Source: Falcatimonas sp. MSJ-15 (GTDB taxonomy: Bacteria > Bacillota > Clostridia > Lachnospirales > Lachnospiraceae). Taken from it: DNA of 64,000 nt. Location of the stretch: NCBI RefSeq assembly GCF_018918265.1, contig NZ_JAHLQC010000001.1:62001-126000 (forward strand). Direction: 5' to 3'. Below the pieces are notes generated by a model that was not told the origin of the DNA, made no database searches, and saw nothing but the letters and a program-made list of their open reading frames with translations. Made by a program: the position numbers and the translations under genes. Positions 33,335 to 43,383 of this stretch are shown one piece after another (the stretch's first letter is position 1; every line of letters begins with the position of its first letter).

Positions 33335-34645
33335 ATGAGAAAGGCGAAAAAATTATTAGCATTAGCTATGGTTTCAACTATGGCTGCAACAAGCATTCTT
33401 GCATGTGGTTCAAAAGACACAGGAAGCAAGGACAATTCAGCAGAAAGCAAGAGCGATTCAACAGACAGCAAGAAAGACAGTTCTGATGCAGCAGCAAAAG
33501 ATGTTGATTTACTTGTATGGTCACCAGCTGAAGATCAGGCAAATGGTCTTTTAGAAAAATGGTGTAAAGATTTTGATGAAGCTCATCCAGAATGGAATAT
33601 CAACTTTACATATGGCGTATGTTCAGAAGGTGATGCTAAGTCAACAATTCTTAATGACCCAACAAAAGCAGCAGATGTATTCATGTTTGCTAATGATCAG
33701 ATTCCAGAACTTGTTGAAGCGGGTGCAGTAGCAGAACTTGGTGGTTCAACAGCAGAAGCTGTTAAAGAAGCAAACAGTGAGTCAATGTATAACTCAGTTG
33801 TATACAATGATGGAGTTTATGGTGTTCCTTATGCTCCTAATACATGTTTCTTATATTATGATAAGAGTATCTTCACAGAAGATGATGTTAAATCATTAAA
33901 TACAATGTTAGATAAAGACCTTCCAGACGGAACAGCAGCTTTCTCTTGTGAGATTACAAACAGCTGGCATATTGAGACATTCTACTATGCAGGTGGAATG
34001 GAATTATTCGGAAAAGATGGTACAGATGGCGAAGCTGGTACAAACGTTGGTGAATTATCATTCGTTACAGATTACCTTGTAGATTTAATGAGCAATCCTA
34101 AGTTCCATGCAGAAGCAAGTGATGATTCAATCTCAATGTTCAAAGAAGGCAAACTTGGTGCTTTCATCTCAGGTGACTGGAAAGCAAAAGACATCAAAGC
34201 CGCTCTTGGTGATAACTTTGCAACAGCAGCACTTCCATCAATCACATTTGATAATGGAACAACTGGTGATATGAAGTTCTTCGCAGGAAGTAAAGCAATA
34301 GGTGTTAACCCTAACAGTGAAAACATGGATGTAGCAGTTGCATTAGCAGCTTACCTTGGAAGCGCAGACGTTCAGATGGATCGTTTTGAAGCAAGAGGTG
34401 TAGTTCCAATTGATCAGTCATTAGTAGATAATGAAAAAGTAAAAGCAGATCCAATTGCTTCAGCTATCTCACAGGTAGTTGCAAAGACATCAAAGACACA
34501 GCCAATGGTTAAAGAGATGAATAACTGGTGGAAACCAGCTGAATCAATGGGTAACGAGATTAAGAACGGTACAGTTACTAAAGATAATTCAGAACAGAAG
34601 ACAAAAGAAATGGGCGATGCAATCAATACAGGTTCAGGTCTTTAA
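33335..34645 (+). CDS. malE: Maltodextrin-binding lipoprotein of an ABC importer
   Basis: Extracellular solute-binding protein of family 1, lipid-anchored. The signal peptide ends in the lipobox ILAC (Cys near residue 24). A Ser/Lys/Asp-rich linker follows, then the mature domain VDLLVWSPAEDQANGLLEKW. FISGDWKAKDIKAALGDNF and RGVVPIDQ match the maltose/maltodextrin group. It is the first gene of the transport operon; codon choice looks more biased than in neighbouring genes, as expected for an abundant protein. The substrate is inferred from the amylase and phosphorylase genes downstream. Confidence 0.93.
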   Translation: MRKAKKLLALAMVSTMAATSILACGSKDTGSKDNSAESKSDSTDSKKDSSDAAAKDVDLLVWSPAEDQANGLLEKWCKDFDEAHPEWNINFTYGVCSEGDAKSTILNDPTKAADVFMFANDQIPELVEAGAVAELGGSTAEAVKEANSESMYNSVVYNDGVYGVPYAPNTCFLYYDKSIFTEDDVKSLNTMLDKDLPDGTAAFSCEITNSWHIETFYYAGGMELFGKDGTDGEAGTNVGELSFVTDYLVDLMSNPKFHAEASDDSISMFKEGKLGAFISGDWKAKDIKAALGDNFATAALPSITFDNGTTGDMKFFAGSKAIGVNPNSENMDVAVALAAYLGSADVQMDRFEARGVVPIDQSLVDNEKVKADPIASAISQVVAKTSKTQPMVKEMNNWWKPAESMGNEIKNGTVTKDNSEQKTKEMGDAINTGSGL

Positions 34646-34680
34646 TTAGAAGTTCTTTAATAGCATTATTATATAGAAGA

Positions 34681-34709
34681 AACACGGTGGTGGTATCCAC
34701 TGCCGTGTT
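34681..34709 (+). other. Intercistronic hairpin between malE and malF
   Basis: AACACGG (34681-34687) pairs with CCGTGTT (34703-34709), with an inner GTGG-TAT-CCAC stem. Only a short T-run follows, so it probably protects the malE message or gives partial termination, raising binding protein over permease. Confidence 0.75.
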
Positions 34710-34743
34710 CCTTTATAGCTACCAGGTTTAAGGAGGAGTTAAC

Positions 34744-36144
34744 ATGGCGAAAGAAGGAGCAAAGAAGAAAAGAGCTAAAGATTTCGTTACAGAGTATACA
34801 GTTAAGAATGCATTTACAAAAGGTGATGTATTTACAAAACTTTCAGCTATTGTAATGGGACTTGGCAACTTTAAGAATGCTCAGATTGGAAAAGGAATAC
34901 TTTTTTTGCTAGGTGAAATAGCATATATTTATTATATGGCAGCATATGGAATTAATGCACTTGCAAAACTTCCATCATTAGGAACACATTTACAGGAAAA
35001 AGTATGGAATGACTCAAAGGGAGTATTTGAGTATGTCCCAGGAGACAACTCATTATTGATTTTATTATACGGTGTTGTAACAGTATTTGTAACAGTATTT
35101 TTCATTTTATTATGGAGAGCTGCATTAAAGTCAGCTTATAAAGCTCAATATTGCAAAGAAAATAACAAACATATAATGACATTTAAAGAAGATGTCGCTA
35201 CACTGTTTGATAAAAATTTACATAAGACATTATTAACACTGCCAATGGCAGGTATCGTAACATTCACAGTAATGCCACTTGTATTTATGATTAGTATGGC
35301 GTTTACTAATTTCGATAGAGATCATCAGGTTCCAGGTAATCTGTTTGATTGGGTAGGTCTTGCTAATTTTGGTAAGGTATTAAATATTCATGGTGAATTT
35401 GGTAAGACATTCTGGCCAATACTTGGTTGGACAGTAGTATGGGCAGTATTTGCTACATTTTTAAACTATATCTTTGGTATGGTAGTAGCAATTATTATTA
35501 ATAATAAGAAAGTAAAAGGAAAAGCATTTTGGAGATTTTGCTTTATCTTATCAGTAGCTGTTCCACAGTTCGTATCATTACTTGTTGTAAGAACAATGCT
35601 TCAGGACAATGGTGCAGTTAATACACTTTTACATGAACTTGGTATTCTTGCTTCAGGAACAACACTTCCATTCTTCAAGAGTACAATATGGGCAAGAGTA
35701 ACAGTTATAGTAGTTAACTTATGGGTAGGTATTCCATATACAATATTAACTACAACAGGTATCTTACAGAATATACCTGCAGATCTTTATGAATCAGCAA
35801 AAGTTGATGGTGCTAATGCATTTGTAACATTCTTCAAGATAACACTTCCATATATGTTATTCGTAACAGCACCAACACTTATTACTAACTTTATTGGTAA
35901 TATCAATAACTTTAATGTTATTTACCTTCTTACAGGAGGAACACCTGCAACACTTAGTTACTACAAAGGTACAGCAGGTAAGACAGACCTTCTTGTAACA
36001 TGGTTATACAAACTTACAATTGATAATAAAGATTACTGCTATGGTGCAGTTATCGGTATTATTACATTCATATTGTCACTTGTATTCTCATTAGTGGCAT
36101 ATAGAAGAACTTCAGCATATAAGAACGAGGAGGGATTCCAGTAA
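34744..36144 (+). CDS. malF: Maltodextrin ABC importer permease, MalF type
   Basis: Membrane subunit of 466 residues. The N-terminal third holds extra spans (GILFLLGEIAYIYYMAAYG, LLYGVVTVFVTVFFILLW), as in MalF. The C-terminal core has six spans and the ATPase-docking EAA loop YESAKVDGANAFVTFFKITLP. The sequence from TLPMAGIVTFTVMPLVFMISMAFTNFD onward is typical. AGGAGG before ATG. Its stop overlaps the malG start by one base. No ATPase gene is in the locus. Confidence 0.93.
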   Translation: MAKEGAKKKRAKDFVTEYTVKNAFTKGDVFTKLSAIVMGLGNFKNAQIGKGILFLLGEIAYIYYMAAYGINALAKLPSLGTHLQEKVWNDSKGVFEYVPGDNSLLILLYGVVTVFVTVFFILLWRAALKSAYKAQYCKENNKHIMTFKEDVATLFDKNLHKTLLTLPMAGIVTFTVMPLVFMISMAFTNFDRDHQVPGNLFDWVGLANFGKVLNIHGEFGKTFWPILGWTVVWAVFATFLNYIFGMVVAIIINNKKVKGKAFWRFCFILSVAVPQFVSLLVVRTMLQDNGAVNTLLHELGILASGTTLPFFKSTIWARVTVIVVNLWVGIPYTILTTTGILQNIPADLYESAKVDGANAFVTFFKITLPYMLFVTAPTLITNFIGNINNFNVIYLLTGGTPATLSYYKGTAGKTDLLVTWLYKLTIDNKDYCYGAVIGIITFILSLVFSLVAYRRTSAYKNEEGFQ

Positions 36145-37448
36145 TGAATAATGAAATAATGAAAAGAAGAACAAAATATCGTTTTATTGTTCCTGTAATT
36201 GCAGCTGTAGCCCTTTTATGTATGTTCTTACCATTTGCTAATGTTAACGCAGACAGTGGAAAAGTAACATTATCAATGTTTGATTTAGCAAAGGCATATT
36301 TAAGTAAAGATGACAGTTTTGCCGGTACATTAATGACTAGCTATGGTGGACTTGGTGTAATATATGTTATACCATTTGTAACACTTATACTAGCAATTGT
36401 GTTACCACTTGCATTCCATAAGAAATGGGCATATCAGTGTGACATTATCTTAGGAGCAGCAACAGTAGTTGATGTACTTACAATATTCGGTTCAATCGCA
36501 AGAATGATTAATAAGACAGGACTTGTTAAAAACGAATATCTTGTTAAGAATTTAAGTGTTGGATTTTGGCTTATGTTAGTTGTACTTGTTGCATTACTTG
36601 CAGTAACATTAAAAGCAATTAAAGCAACATGGTTATACATATTATTAACAGTATTATCAGTAGTATGGGTAATGCCTATATTATGGGTTGTTCTCATATC
36701 ATTCAGAGAAGAACCAGGTTCATATACAACAACATTCTGGCCACAGGGATTTACAGTAGCTAACTATGTAAAATTATTTACAGACAGATCTATAAGAGAT
36801 TTCCCAAGATGGTTTGGAAATACATTTATTGTAGCAATATTCTCATGTATCCTTTCAACATTCTATGTATTATCAGTATCATATGTAATGTCAAGAATGA
36901 GATTCAAGATGAGAAAGCCATTTATGAATGTGGCACTTATCCTTGGTATGTTCCCTGGATTCATGTCAATGATAGCTATTTATTATATTCTTAAAGCTAT
37001 CGGATTTACAGAAGGAGCATTAAAGCTTGTAGCACTTGTACTTGTATATTCAGGTGGTTCAGGTCTTGGATTCTATGTAGCAAAAGGATTTTTTGATACA
37101 ATTCCAAAGACAATTGATGAAGCAGCAGCAATTGATGGAGCAACAAAGTGGAATATATTTACCAAAATAACTCTTCCATTATCAAAACCTATTTTGGTAT
37201 ATACAATTATGACAGCTTTTATAGCACCATGGGTTGACTTCATTTTTGCAAAAGTTATCTGCGGTGCTGAGAACAAGTATTATACAGTTGCTATTGGTTT
37301 ATGGAGTATGCTTGAAAAAGAATACATTTATAATTACTATACAAGATTCTGCGCAGGTGCGGTATGTATCTCAATTCCAATTGCGATATTATTCCTCTGC
37401 ACACAGAAATACTATGCAGAAGGCTTATCAGGTGCAGTTAAAGGCTAA
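36144..37448 (+). CDS. malG: Maltodextrin ABC importer permease, MalG type with long N-terminal extension
   Basis: 434 residues, about 150 longer than ordinary MalG (near 280). The C-terminal part is normal: EEPGSYTTTFWPQGFTVANYVKLF, then spans, then the EAA loop IDEAAAIDGATKWNIFTKITLPLSKP and the MalG-like end TQKYYAEGLSGAVKG. The first 165 residues add about four further spans with an outside loop (NVNADSGKVTLSMFDLAKAYL). The start at 36144 overlaps the malF stop, and the frame is continuous, so the extension looks real and not an annotation error. Confidence 0.92.
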   Translation: MNNEIMKRRTKYRFIVPVIAAVALLCMFLPFANVNADSGKVTLSMFDLAKAYLSKDDSFAGTLMTSYGGLGVIYVIPFVTLILAIVLPLAFHKKWAYQCDIILGAATVVDVLTIFGSIARMINKTGLVKNEYLVKNLSVGFWLMLVVLVALLAVTLKAIKATWLYILLTVLSVVWVMPILWVVLISFREEPGSYTTTFWPQGFTVANYVKLFTDRSIRDFPRWFGNTFIVAIFSCILSTFYVLSVSYVMSRMRFKMRKPFMNVALILGMFPGFMSMIAIYYILKAIGFTEGALKLVALVLVYSGGSGLGFYVAKGFFDTIPKTIDEAAAIDGATKWNIFTKITLPLSKPILVYTIMTAFIAPWVDFIFAKVICGAENKYYTVAIGLWSMLEKEYIYNYYTRFCAGAVCISIPIAILFLCTQKYYAEGLSGAVKG

Positions 37449-37508
37449 TGTGACAACATATAAACTGGCTTTTTGATATGTTTATACAGTGCAATAGATA
37501 GTCTTTGA

Positions 37509-37548
37509 AAAGGCAGTTTCATAGGGATGAATGTGAAACTGCTTTTTT
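37509..37548 (+). terminator. Terminator of the transport operon
   Basis: GCAGTTTCA (37513-37521) pairs with TGAAACTGC (37534-37542), flanked by A-run and six T. Confidence 0.9.
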
Positions 37549-37560
37549 CAAACTGTTTAC

Positions 37561-37627
37561 CGAAAATAATTAACGAAAATTAACGAAAAGTTTCGAAAAA
37601 ATATTGACATAAAGAGCTAAATATTAT
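37561..37627 (+). promoter_or_regulatory. Promoter/operator region of the amylase gene
   Basis: CGAAAA occurs at 37561, 37574 and 37584; the last forms CGAAAAGTTTCG (37584-37595), the same inverted site as in the transporter promoter, and TTTCGAAA is at 37591-37598. TTGACA is at 37604-37609; the best -10 candidates (TATTAT 37622-37627 or TATAAA 37625-37630) are closer than the ideal 17 bases. Confidence 0.6.
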
Positions 37628-37643
37628 AAAGTAGGTGTAGAAA

Positions 37644-39251
37644 ATGAAATATGCAAAAAGTATGTTTTGTATTCTGTTGTCCATGATGCTGATATTCGAG
37701 GGTTGTCAGGGGAAGCAGGAAGATAAGAGAGAACTTAATATAATTGATGACAATTACAGAACTTATTATGAAGTATTTTTATATTCATATTATGACAGTA
37801 ATGGTGATGGAATCGGTGATATTAATGGTCTTATTAGTAAACTTGACTATATAAACAGTGATTCGGATAAAAGCCTTGGATGTACCGGAATATGGTTAAT
37901 GCCAATAATGAAATCAACAACATATCATAAATATGATGTCGTTGATTATTACACAATTGATGAGCAATATGGTACAATGGATGATTTTCAACGTCTTATT
38001 GAGGAATGCCATAAGAGGGGAATTAATATAGTAATAGATATGGTGTTTAATCATACATCAGATGAACATGAATGGTTTGTCAGTGCAACAGATTATTTGA
38101 AGAGTCTTAAGCCTGGCGAGATTCCAAGTGAGGCAGATAATAAATATTTCGGTTATTATAATTTTACACAGACAGTTGAAAACAGTGCAGTTTATTATGA
38201 AGTAGGTAATACAGGCTGGTACTATGAAGCACAGTTCTGGGATAAGATGCCGGATCTTAATCTTGATAATGAAGATGTTAGACATGAAATTGAAGGTATT
38301 GCTAAATATTACATAGATATGGGTGTTGACGGATTCAGACTTGATGCAGCTAAAGAGTTTTTTACAGGTTCTTCAGATAAGAACATTGAAGTGCTTAACT
38401 GGTTTACGAATTATGTTAAGAGCGTCAAAGAGGACACTTATGTTGTAGCTGAAGTATGGGATTCATTTCAGACAATTGCAGCATATTACAAGAGTGGAAT
38501 AGACAGTATATTCAATTATGCTTATGGTAATGGCGAAGGACTTATACCTGCAATAGCCAAGATGCCTGATAATACTAAAAAAGGTGAGCGTCTAAGAGAT
38601 GCAATGTTAAAAGTACAGGATACATTTAGCAAGAATAATCCAGATTATATAGATGCTTCATTCATTAGTAACCATGATAATAATCGTTCATCATGTTATG
38701 TAGGTAATAATGAAGAGCTTATAAAACTGATGGCTGGAATTAACTTGATGATGAGTGGTTCATCTTACATCTATTACGGTGAAGAGATTGGAATGAATGG
38801 AAGTGGTGCTGATGAGAACAAGAGACTTCCAATGTATTTCTCAAAGGATGATGAGAACATTCCTAATGGACCAGAAGGAGCGACACAGACAATATCAGAA
38901 AGTGCATTTGCACCTGTAGATGAACAGCTTAAGGATAAAGACTCAATTCTTAATTATTATATAAGAGCAATAAGACTTAGAAATGAGAATCCAGAGATAC
39001 TAAGAGGAGAAGTCGCAGCGTGTGATGGTGAATATGATGATAATGTATGTGTTATAACAAAGACATATAATGACAGTACTATAGTAGTTATTTATAACTT
39101 AAGTGGAGAATCAAAGCAGGTGACAGTAAGCAAAGATTCCTGTGACTATTCGAAGATACAAGGATATGTCTGCAATAAAGCAGATGAGAAACCATCTCTT
39201 AAAGGCGAAGAGATAACAGTACCTGCATACGGAATAGTGATTCTTAAGTAA
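37644..39251 (+). CDS. Surface alpha-amylase lipoprotein (GH13)
   Basis: Starch-degrading GH13 enzyme, 535 residues, exported and lipid-anchored: the signal peptide ends in the lipobox FEGC (Cys near 20). All four catalytic regions are seen: DMVFNHTS, GFRLDAAKE (nucleophile Asp), AEVWDS (acid Glu) and FISNHDNNR. YEVFLYSYYDSNGDGIGDINGL resembles oligo-1,6-glucosidase/alpha-glucosidase relatives but also lipoprotein amylases of Clostridia. It would cut starch or dextrins at the cell surface for the importer. It is 12 bases from the next GH13 gene, so the two share a message. Confidence 0.9.
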   Translation: MKYAKSMFCILLSMMLIFEGCQGKQEDKRELNIIDDNYRTYYEVFLYSYYDSNGDGIGDINGLISKLDYINSDSDKSLGCTGIWLMPIMKSTTYHKYDVVDYYTIDEQYGTMDDFQRLIEECHKRGINIVIDMVFNHTSDEHEWFVSATDYLKSLKPGEIPSEADNKYFGYYNFTQTVENSAVYYEVGNTGWYYEAQFWDKMPDLNLDNEDVRHEIEGIAKYYIDMGVDGFRLDAAKEFFTGSSDKNIEVLNWFTNYVKSVKEDTYVVAEVWDSFQTIAAYYKSGIDSIFNYAYGNGEGLIPAIAKMPDNTKKGERLRDAMLKVQDTFSKNNPDYIDASFISNHDNNRSSCYVGNNEELIKLMAGINLMMSGSSYIYYGEEIGMNGSGADENKRLPMYFSKDDENIPNGPEGATQTISESAFAPVDEQLKDKDSILNYYIRAIRLRNENPEILRGEVAACDGEYDDNVCVITKTYNDSTIVVIYNLSGESKQVTVSKDSCDYSKIQGYVCNKADEKPSLKGEEITVPAYGIVILK

Positions 39252-39263
39252 AGGAGTGAAAAT

Positions 39264-41021
39264 ATGAATTTTGGAGCAGTATATCACAGAACATCAGATA
39301 ATTACTGTTACCCTATTAATGAATATGATTTGATAATCAACATTAAAACAGGGTATGATGTAGAAAAAGTTTATATATGTCATGGAGATCCGTTCAGCGC
39401 AGGAATACTTGGAGGTAACGAAGCGTGGAGCGGTGACAAAGAAGAGATAATATTCAAGAAGAGGCTTAAGAACCAGGTATGGTGGACAACGACATTAAAG
39501 CCAGAATTTAAACGTTGCAGATACTATTTTGAACTTATAGTAAAAGATGAAAAATGGTACTACTTTGAGGATGGTTTTTTAAGCGAAGCACAGATGCATA
39601 TAGAAGGAAGAAGTATGCAGTGTTTCACATTCCCATGGATGAATTCATCAGATATTAATAGAGTACCTGAATGGGTTAATAAGACTGTATGGTATCAGAT
39701 ATTCCCAGACAGATTTAACAATGGGGATCACTCAATAGATCCTCCAAATGTATGCAAATGGCAGACTGGACCTGTTAAAAATAGTGAATTCTATGGAGGA
39801 GATCTTAAAGGAATAATTGATAAGCTTGATTATCTTAAAGATCTTGGAATTAATGGAATATATCTTACACCAATTAATGAATCACCATCAACTCATAAAT
39901 ATGATACGACAGATTATGAGAAGATAGATGAATATTTTGGTGATGAAGAGACTATGAAGCAGCTTGTAAGAGATGCTCATAGCAGAGGCATAAGAATAAT
40001 GCTTGATGGAGTTTTTAATCATTGTGGTCAGAACTTTAAGATATGGCGTGATGTGGTAGAAAAAGGCCAAAATTCAGAATATGCAGACTGGTTTATGATA
40101 AATGAGTGGCCTGTTACAGAAAGATATGAAGATGTAAAAAAAGGAAAATATTATACATTTGCATTTCATGAAAAGATGCCAAAACTTAATACAAATAATC
40201 AAAAAGTGAGAGATTATTTGATATCAGTCTGTAAAAAATGGGTTTTAGAATACGATGTTGATGGAATACGACTTGATGTTGCTAACGAAGTTTCACATAC
40301 ATTCTGTAAGGAACTAAGAAGAGAACTAAAAAGTGTAAAACCTGATATATATATACTTGGTGAGATATGGCATGATTCAATTAACTGGCTTCGTGGGGAC
40401 GAATTCGATGCAGTTATGAATTATCCATTAGCTGGAAGTATCAAAGATTTCTGGCTTGATGAATCGCTTACTAAAGAAGATTTTGAATATACAATTAACA
40501 GATGTTATACAATGTATATGCAACAGAATAACGATGTATTGTTTAATCTTCTCGATTCACATGATACAATTCGACTTAGAAATTGCGTAAAGAATATAGA
40601 TGAGTTCTATCAGGAACTTGCAATATTATTTACAATGCCTGGAAGTACATGTATATTCTATGGAACTGAGATAGCGATGGAAGGTAGTTATGATCCGGAT
40701 TGTCGAAGATGTATGCCATGGACAGACATAAACGAAGGCAAATATGATGAATACATACAGACGATAAAGCAACTTATATCATTAAGACATAATGAGCCTC
40801 TTACATATGGAAGAAACTTCCATTTCCCTAACACAATTGCAAATAAAAGGGTAATAGAGTATATTAAAGTTGACGGATATGGTCATGAAATAAGAGTAGT
40901 AATTAATTGTTCACATGAGGAAGTAACAGTTGAAACTGATAAGAGAATTCTTTTTGAACGATTATATAATAATAAAACACTAATGCCAGGTGGTATTCTG
41001 ATATACGAGAGTAATAAGTAG
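39264..41021 (+). CDS. Cytoplasmic neopullulanase/cyclomaltodextrinase-type GH13
   Basis: 585-residue GH13 enzyme (GH13_20-like) without signal peptide. The N-terminal domain of about 120 residues is the CBM34-like domain used for dimerisation in this group. The catalytic barrel begins WVNKTVWYQIFPDRFNNGD and shows MLDGVFNHCG, GIRLDVANE, LGEIWHDS and LLDSHDTIR. It would hydrolyse imported maltodextrins, cyclodextrins or alpha-1,6 branches. AAGGAG precedes the ATG. Confidence 0.92.
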   Translation: MNFGAVYHRTSDNYCYPINEYDLIINIKTGYDVEKVYICHGDPFSAGILGGNEAWSGDKEEIIFKKRLKNQVWWTTTLKPEFKRCRYYFELIVKDEKWYYFEDGFLSEAQMHIEGRSMQCFTFPWMNSSDINRVPEWVNKTVWYQIFPDRFNNGDHSIDPPNVCKWQTGPVKNSEFYGGDLKGIIDKLDYLKDLGINGIYLTPINESPSTHKYDTTDYEKIDEYFGDEETMKQLVRDAHSRGIRIMLDGVFNHCGQNFKIWRDVVEKGQNSEYADWFMINEWPVTERYEDVKKGKYYTFAFHEKMPKLNTNNQKVRDYLISVCKKWVLEYDVDGIRLDVANEVSHTFCKELRRELKSVKPDIYILGEIWHDSINWLRGDEFDAVMNYPLAGSIKDFWLDESLTKEDFEYTINRCYTMYMQQNNDVLFNLLDSHDTIRLRNCVKNIDEFYQELAILFTMPGSTCIFYGTEIAMEGSYDPDCRRCMPWTDINEGKYDEYIQTIKQLISLRHNEPLTYGRNFHFPNTIANKRVIEYIKVDGYGHEIRVVINCSHEEVTVETDKRILFERLYNNKTLMPGGILIYESNK

Positions 41022-41129
41022 AATCAGAACCTGGTCAGAGTACCTGGTGATTACTATGATAAACAGAGTAGCTTACAGAGTAAGGTACTAATAGTTTGGA
41101 AATCGCCTAAATTGAAAGGAGTATTTAAA

Positions 41130-43370
41130 ATGTTAAACGAAAAAATTGCATCAATCGCAAAATTAAATTCAAATGAGGAAATCTACTTAGCATTACTTAA
41201 TCTTACAAAAGAATTAGTTGATGAAAAAGGAACTAACGAAGGAAAGAAAAAATTATACTATATATCAGCAGAATTCTTAATTGGTAAACTTTTATCAAAT
41301 AATCTTATCAATCTTGGAATATATGATCAGGTTGAAGAAGAACTTAAGAAAAACGGTAAGACAATGGCTGCAATTGAAGAAGTAGAATTAGAACCATCAC
41401 TTGGTAATGGTGGACTTGGAAGACTTGCAGCATGTTTCCTTGATTCAATAGCAACACTTGGACTTAATGGTGATGGTGTTGGTATTAATTATCATTTAGG
41501 TCTTTTCAAACAGGTATTTGAAGATAATCTTCAGAAAGAGACACCTAATCCATGGATTACAGAGAATAGCTGGTTAAGAAAAACAGATGTATCATATGAA
41601 GTAAAATTCAGAGATCTCTCAGTAAAATCAACAATGTATGAAATAGATGTTACAGGTTATGACAATAAATCAAACAAACTTAAATTATTCGATGTAGACA
41701 CAGTTCGTGAATCAATTGTTGAAGATGGAATTAATTTTGATAAAGATGACATTAAAGAAAACCTTACATTATTCTTATATCCAGATGACAGCGATGAAAA
41801 GGGAAGATTATTAAGAATATATCAGCAGTACTTCATGGTAAGTAATGGTGCACAGATTATCATTGATGAAGCACTTGCAAAAGGAAGCAATCTTCATGAC
41901 TTATATGAATATGCAACAGTTCAGATTAATGATACACATCCAACAATGGTAATTCCTGAATTAATCAGATTACTTATGGAAAGAGGAATTGATGAAGACG
42001 AAGCAATCGAGATCGTAACTAAGATGTGTGCATATACTAACCATACAATTTTAGCAGAAGCTCTTGAGACATGGCCAATGGATTACCTTGAAAAAGTTGT
42101 ACCACAGTTAATTCCAATCATCAAAGTATTAGATGAAAAAGTAAGAGCTAAATATGATGATGAAAAAGTATACATTATAGATGCTGAGAATAGAGTACAT
42201 ATGGCTCATATCGATATTCACTATGGATATAGCGTAAATGGTGTTGCAGCTCTTCATACAGAGATTCTTGAAAAAGTAGAATTAAAACCATTTATGGATA
42301 TTTATCCAGAAAAATTCAACAATAAGACTAATGGTATTACTTTCAGAAGATGGTTATTACACTGTAATAAAGCACTTGCAAAATACATTGAGACACTTAT
42401 TGGTGCTGGATTTAAGAAAGATGCTGATGAATTAGAAAAATTAGGTCAGTTTGTTAATGATAAAGAAGTATTAAATAATCTTCTTGAAATTAAGAAACAG
42501 AATAAAGTTAACCTTAAGAATTATATCAAAGAAGCAGAAGGCGTTGAAATTGATGAGAACTCAATCTTTGATATTCAGATTAAGAGACTTCACGAGTACA
42601 AACGTCAGCAGATGAATGTATTATACATTATAAGAAAATATCTTGATATTAAGAAAGGAATTAAGCCAGCAACACCAATTACAATGATCTTTGGTGCAAA
42701 GGCAGCTCCAGCTTATGTAATAGCAAAAGATATCATTCATGTAATCTTATGCTTACAGGAGATTATCAATAACGATCCAGAAGTAAGCCCATACTTAAAA
42801 GTTGTTATGGTAGAGAACTACAATGTATCATATGCTGAGAGATTAATTCCAGCTTGTGATGTATCAGAACAGATATCACTTGCATCAAAAGAAGCATCAG
42901 GAACAGGTAATATGAAATTCATGTTAAATGGTGCAGTTACATTAGGAACAGATGATGGTGCTAACGTAGAGATTCATGAACTTGTAGGTGATGATAATAT
43001 CTACATCTTTGGTGCATCAAGTGAAGAAGTAATTGAACATTATGAAAAAGCTGATTATAATGCAGCTAAGATATATGAAGAAAATGACAATATTAAGGAA
43101 ATGGTAGATTTCTTATTAAGCAGAGAGATGCTTCTTGCTGGTAATAAAGTAAACTTATTAAGACTTCACCATGAACTTACTACAAAAGACTGGTTCATGA
43201 CACTTCTTGATATTGAAGATTATATCAAAGTAAAAGAGCAGGTATTCAAAGATTACGAAGACAGAGAAAACTGGGCAAGAAAGACACTTGTTAATATCAG
43301 CAAGGCAGGATTCTTCTCATCAGATCGTACAATCAGACAGTATAATGAGGATATCTGGAAATTAAACTAG
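41130..43370 (+). CDS. glgP: Glycogen/maltodextrin phosphorylase (GT35)
   Basis: Pyridoxal-phosphate enzyme releasing glucose-1-phosphate from alpha-1,4-glucans. The PLP lysine is in [19 protein letters not shown], with DGANVEI after it. [26 protein letters not shown] and [12 protein letters not shown] are conserved. ATG 41130 is supported by AAAGGAG 8 bases upstream; the frame extends to TTG 41112 but through that box. At 746 residues it is a little shorter than E. coli MalP. It is 13 bases ahead of malQ, the usual partner. Confidence 0.95.
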   Translation: MLNEKIASIAKLNSNEEIYLALLNLTKELVDEKGTNEGKKKLYYISAEFLIGKLLSNNLINLGIYDQVEEELKKNGKTMAAIEEVELEPSLGNGGLGRLAACFLDSIATLGLNGDGVGINYHLGLFKQVFEDNLQKETPNPWITENSWLRKTDVSYEVKFRDLSVKSTMYEIDVTGYDNKSNKLKLFDVDTVRESIVEDGINFDKDDIKENLTLFLYPDDSDEKGRLLRIYQQYFMVSNGAQIIIDEALAKGSNLHDLYEYATVQINDTHPTMVIPELIRLLMERGIDEDEAIEIVTKMCAYTNHTILAEALETWPMDYLEKVVPQLIPIIKVLDEKVRAKYDDEKVYIIDAENRVHMAHIDIHYGYSVNGVAALHTEILEKVELKPFMDIYPEKFNNKTNGITFRRWLLHCNKALAKYIETLIGAGFKKDADELEKLGQFVNDKEVLNNLLEIKKQNKVNLKNYIKEAEGVEIDENSIFDIQIKRLHEYKRQQMNVLYIIRKYLDIKKGIKPATPITMIFGAKAAPAYVIAKDIIHVILCLQEIINNDPEVSPYLKVVMVENYNVSYAERLIPACDVSEQISLASKEASGTGNMKFMLNGAVTLGTDDGANVEIHELVGDDNIYIFGASSEEVIEHYEKADYNAAKIYEENDNIKEMVDFLLSREMLLAGNKVNLLRLHHELTTKDWFMTLLDIEDYIKVKEQVFKDYEDRENWARKTLVNISKAGFFSSDRTIRQYNEDIWKLN

Positions 43371-43383
43371 GAGGGATACTATT

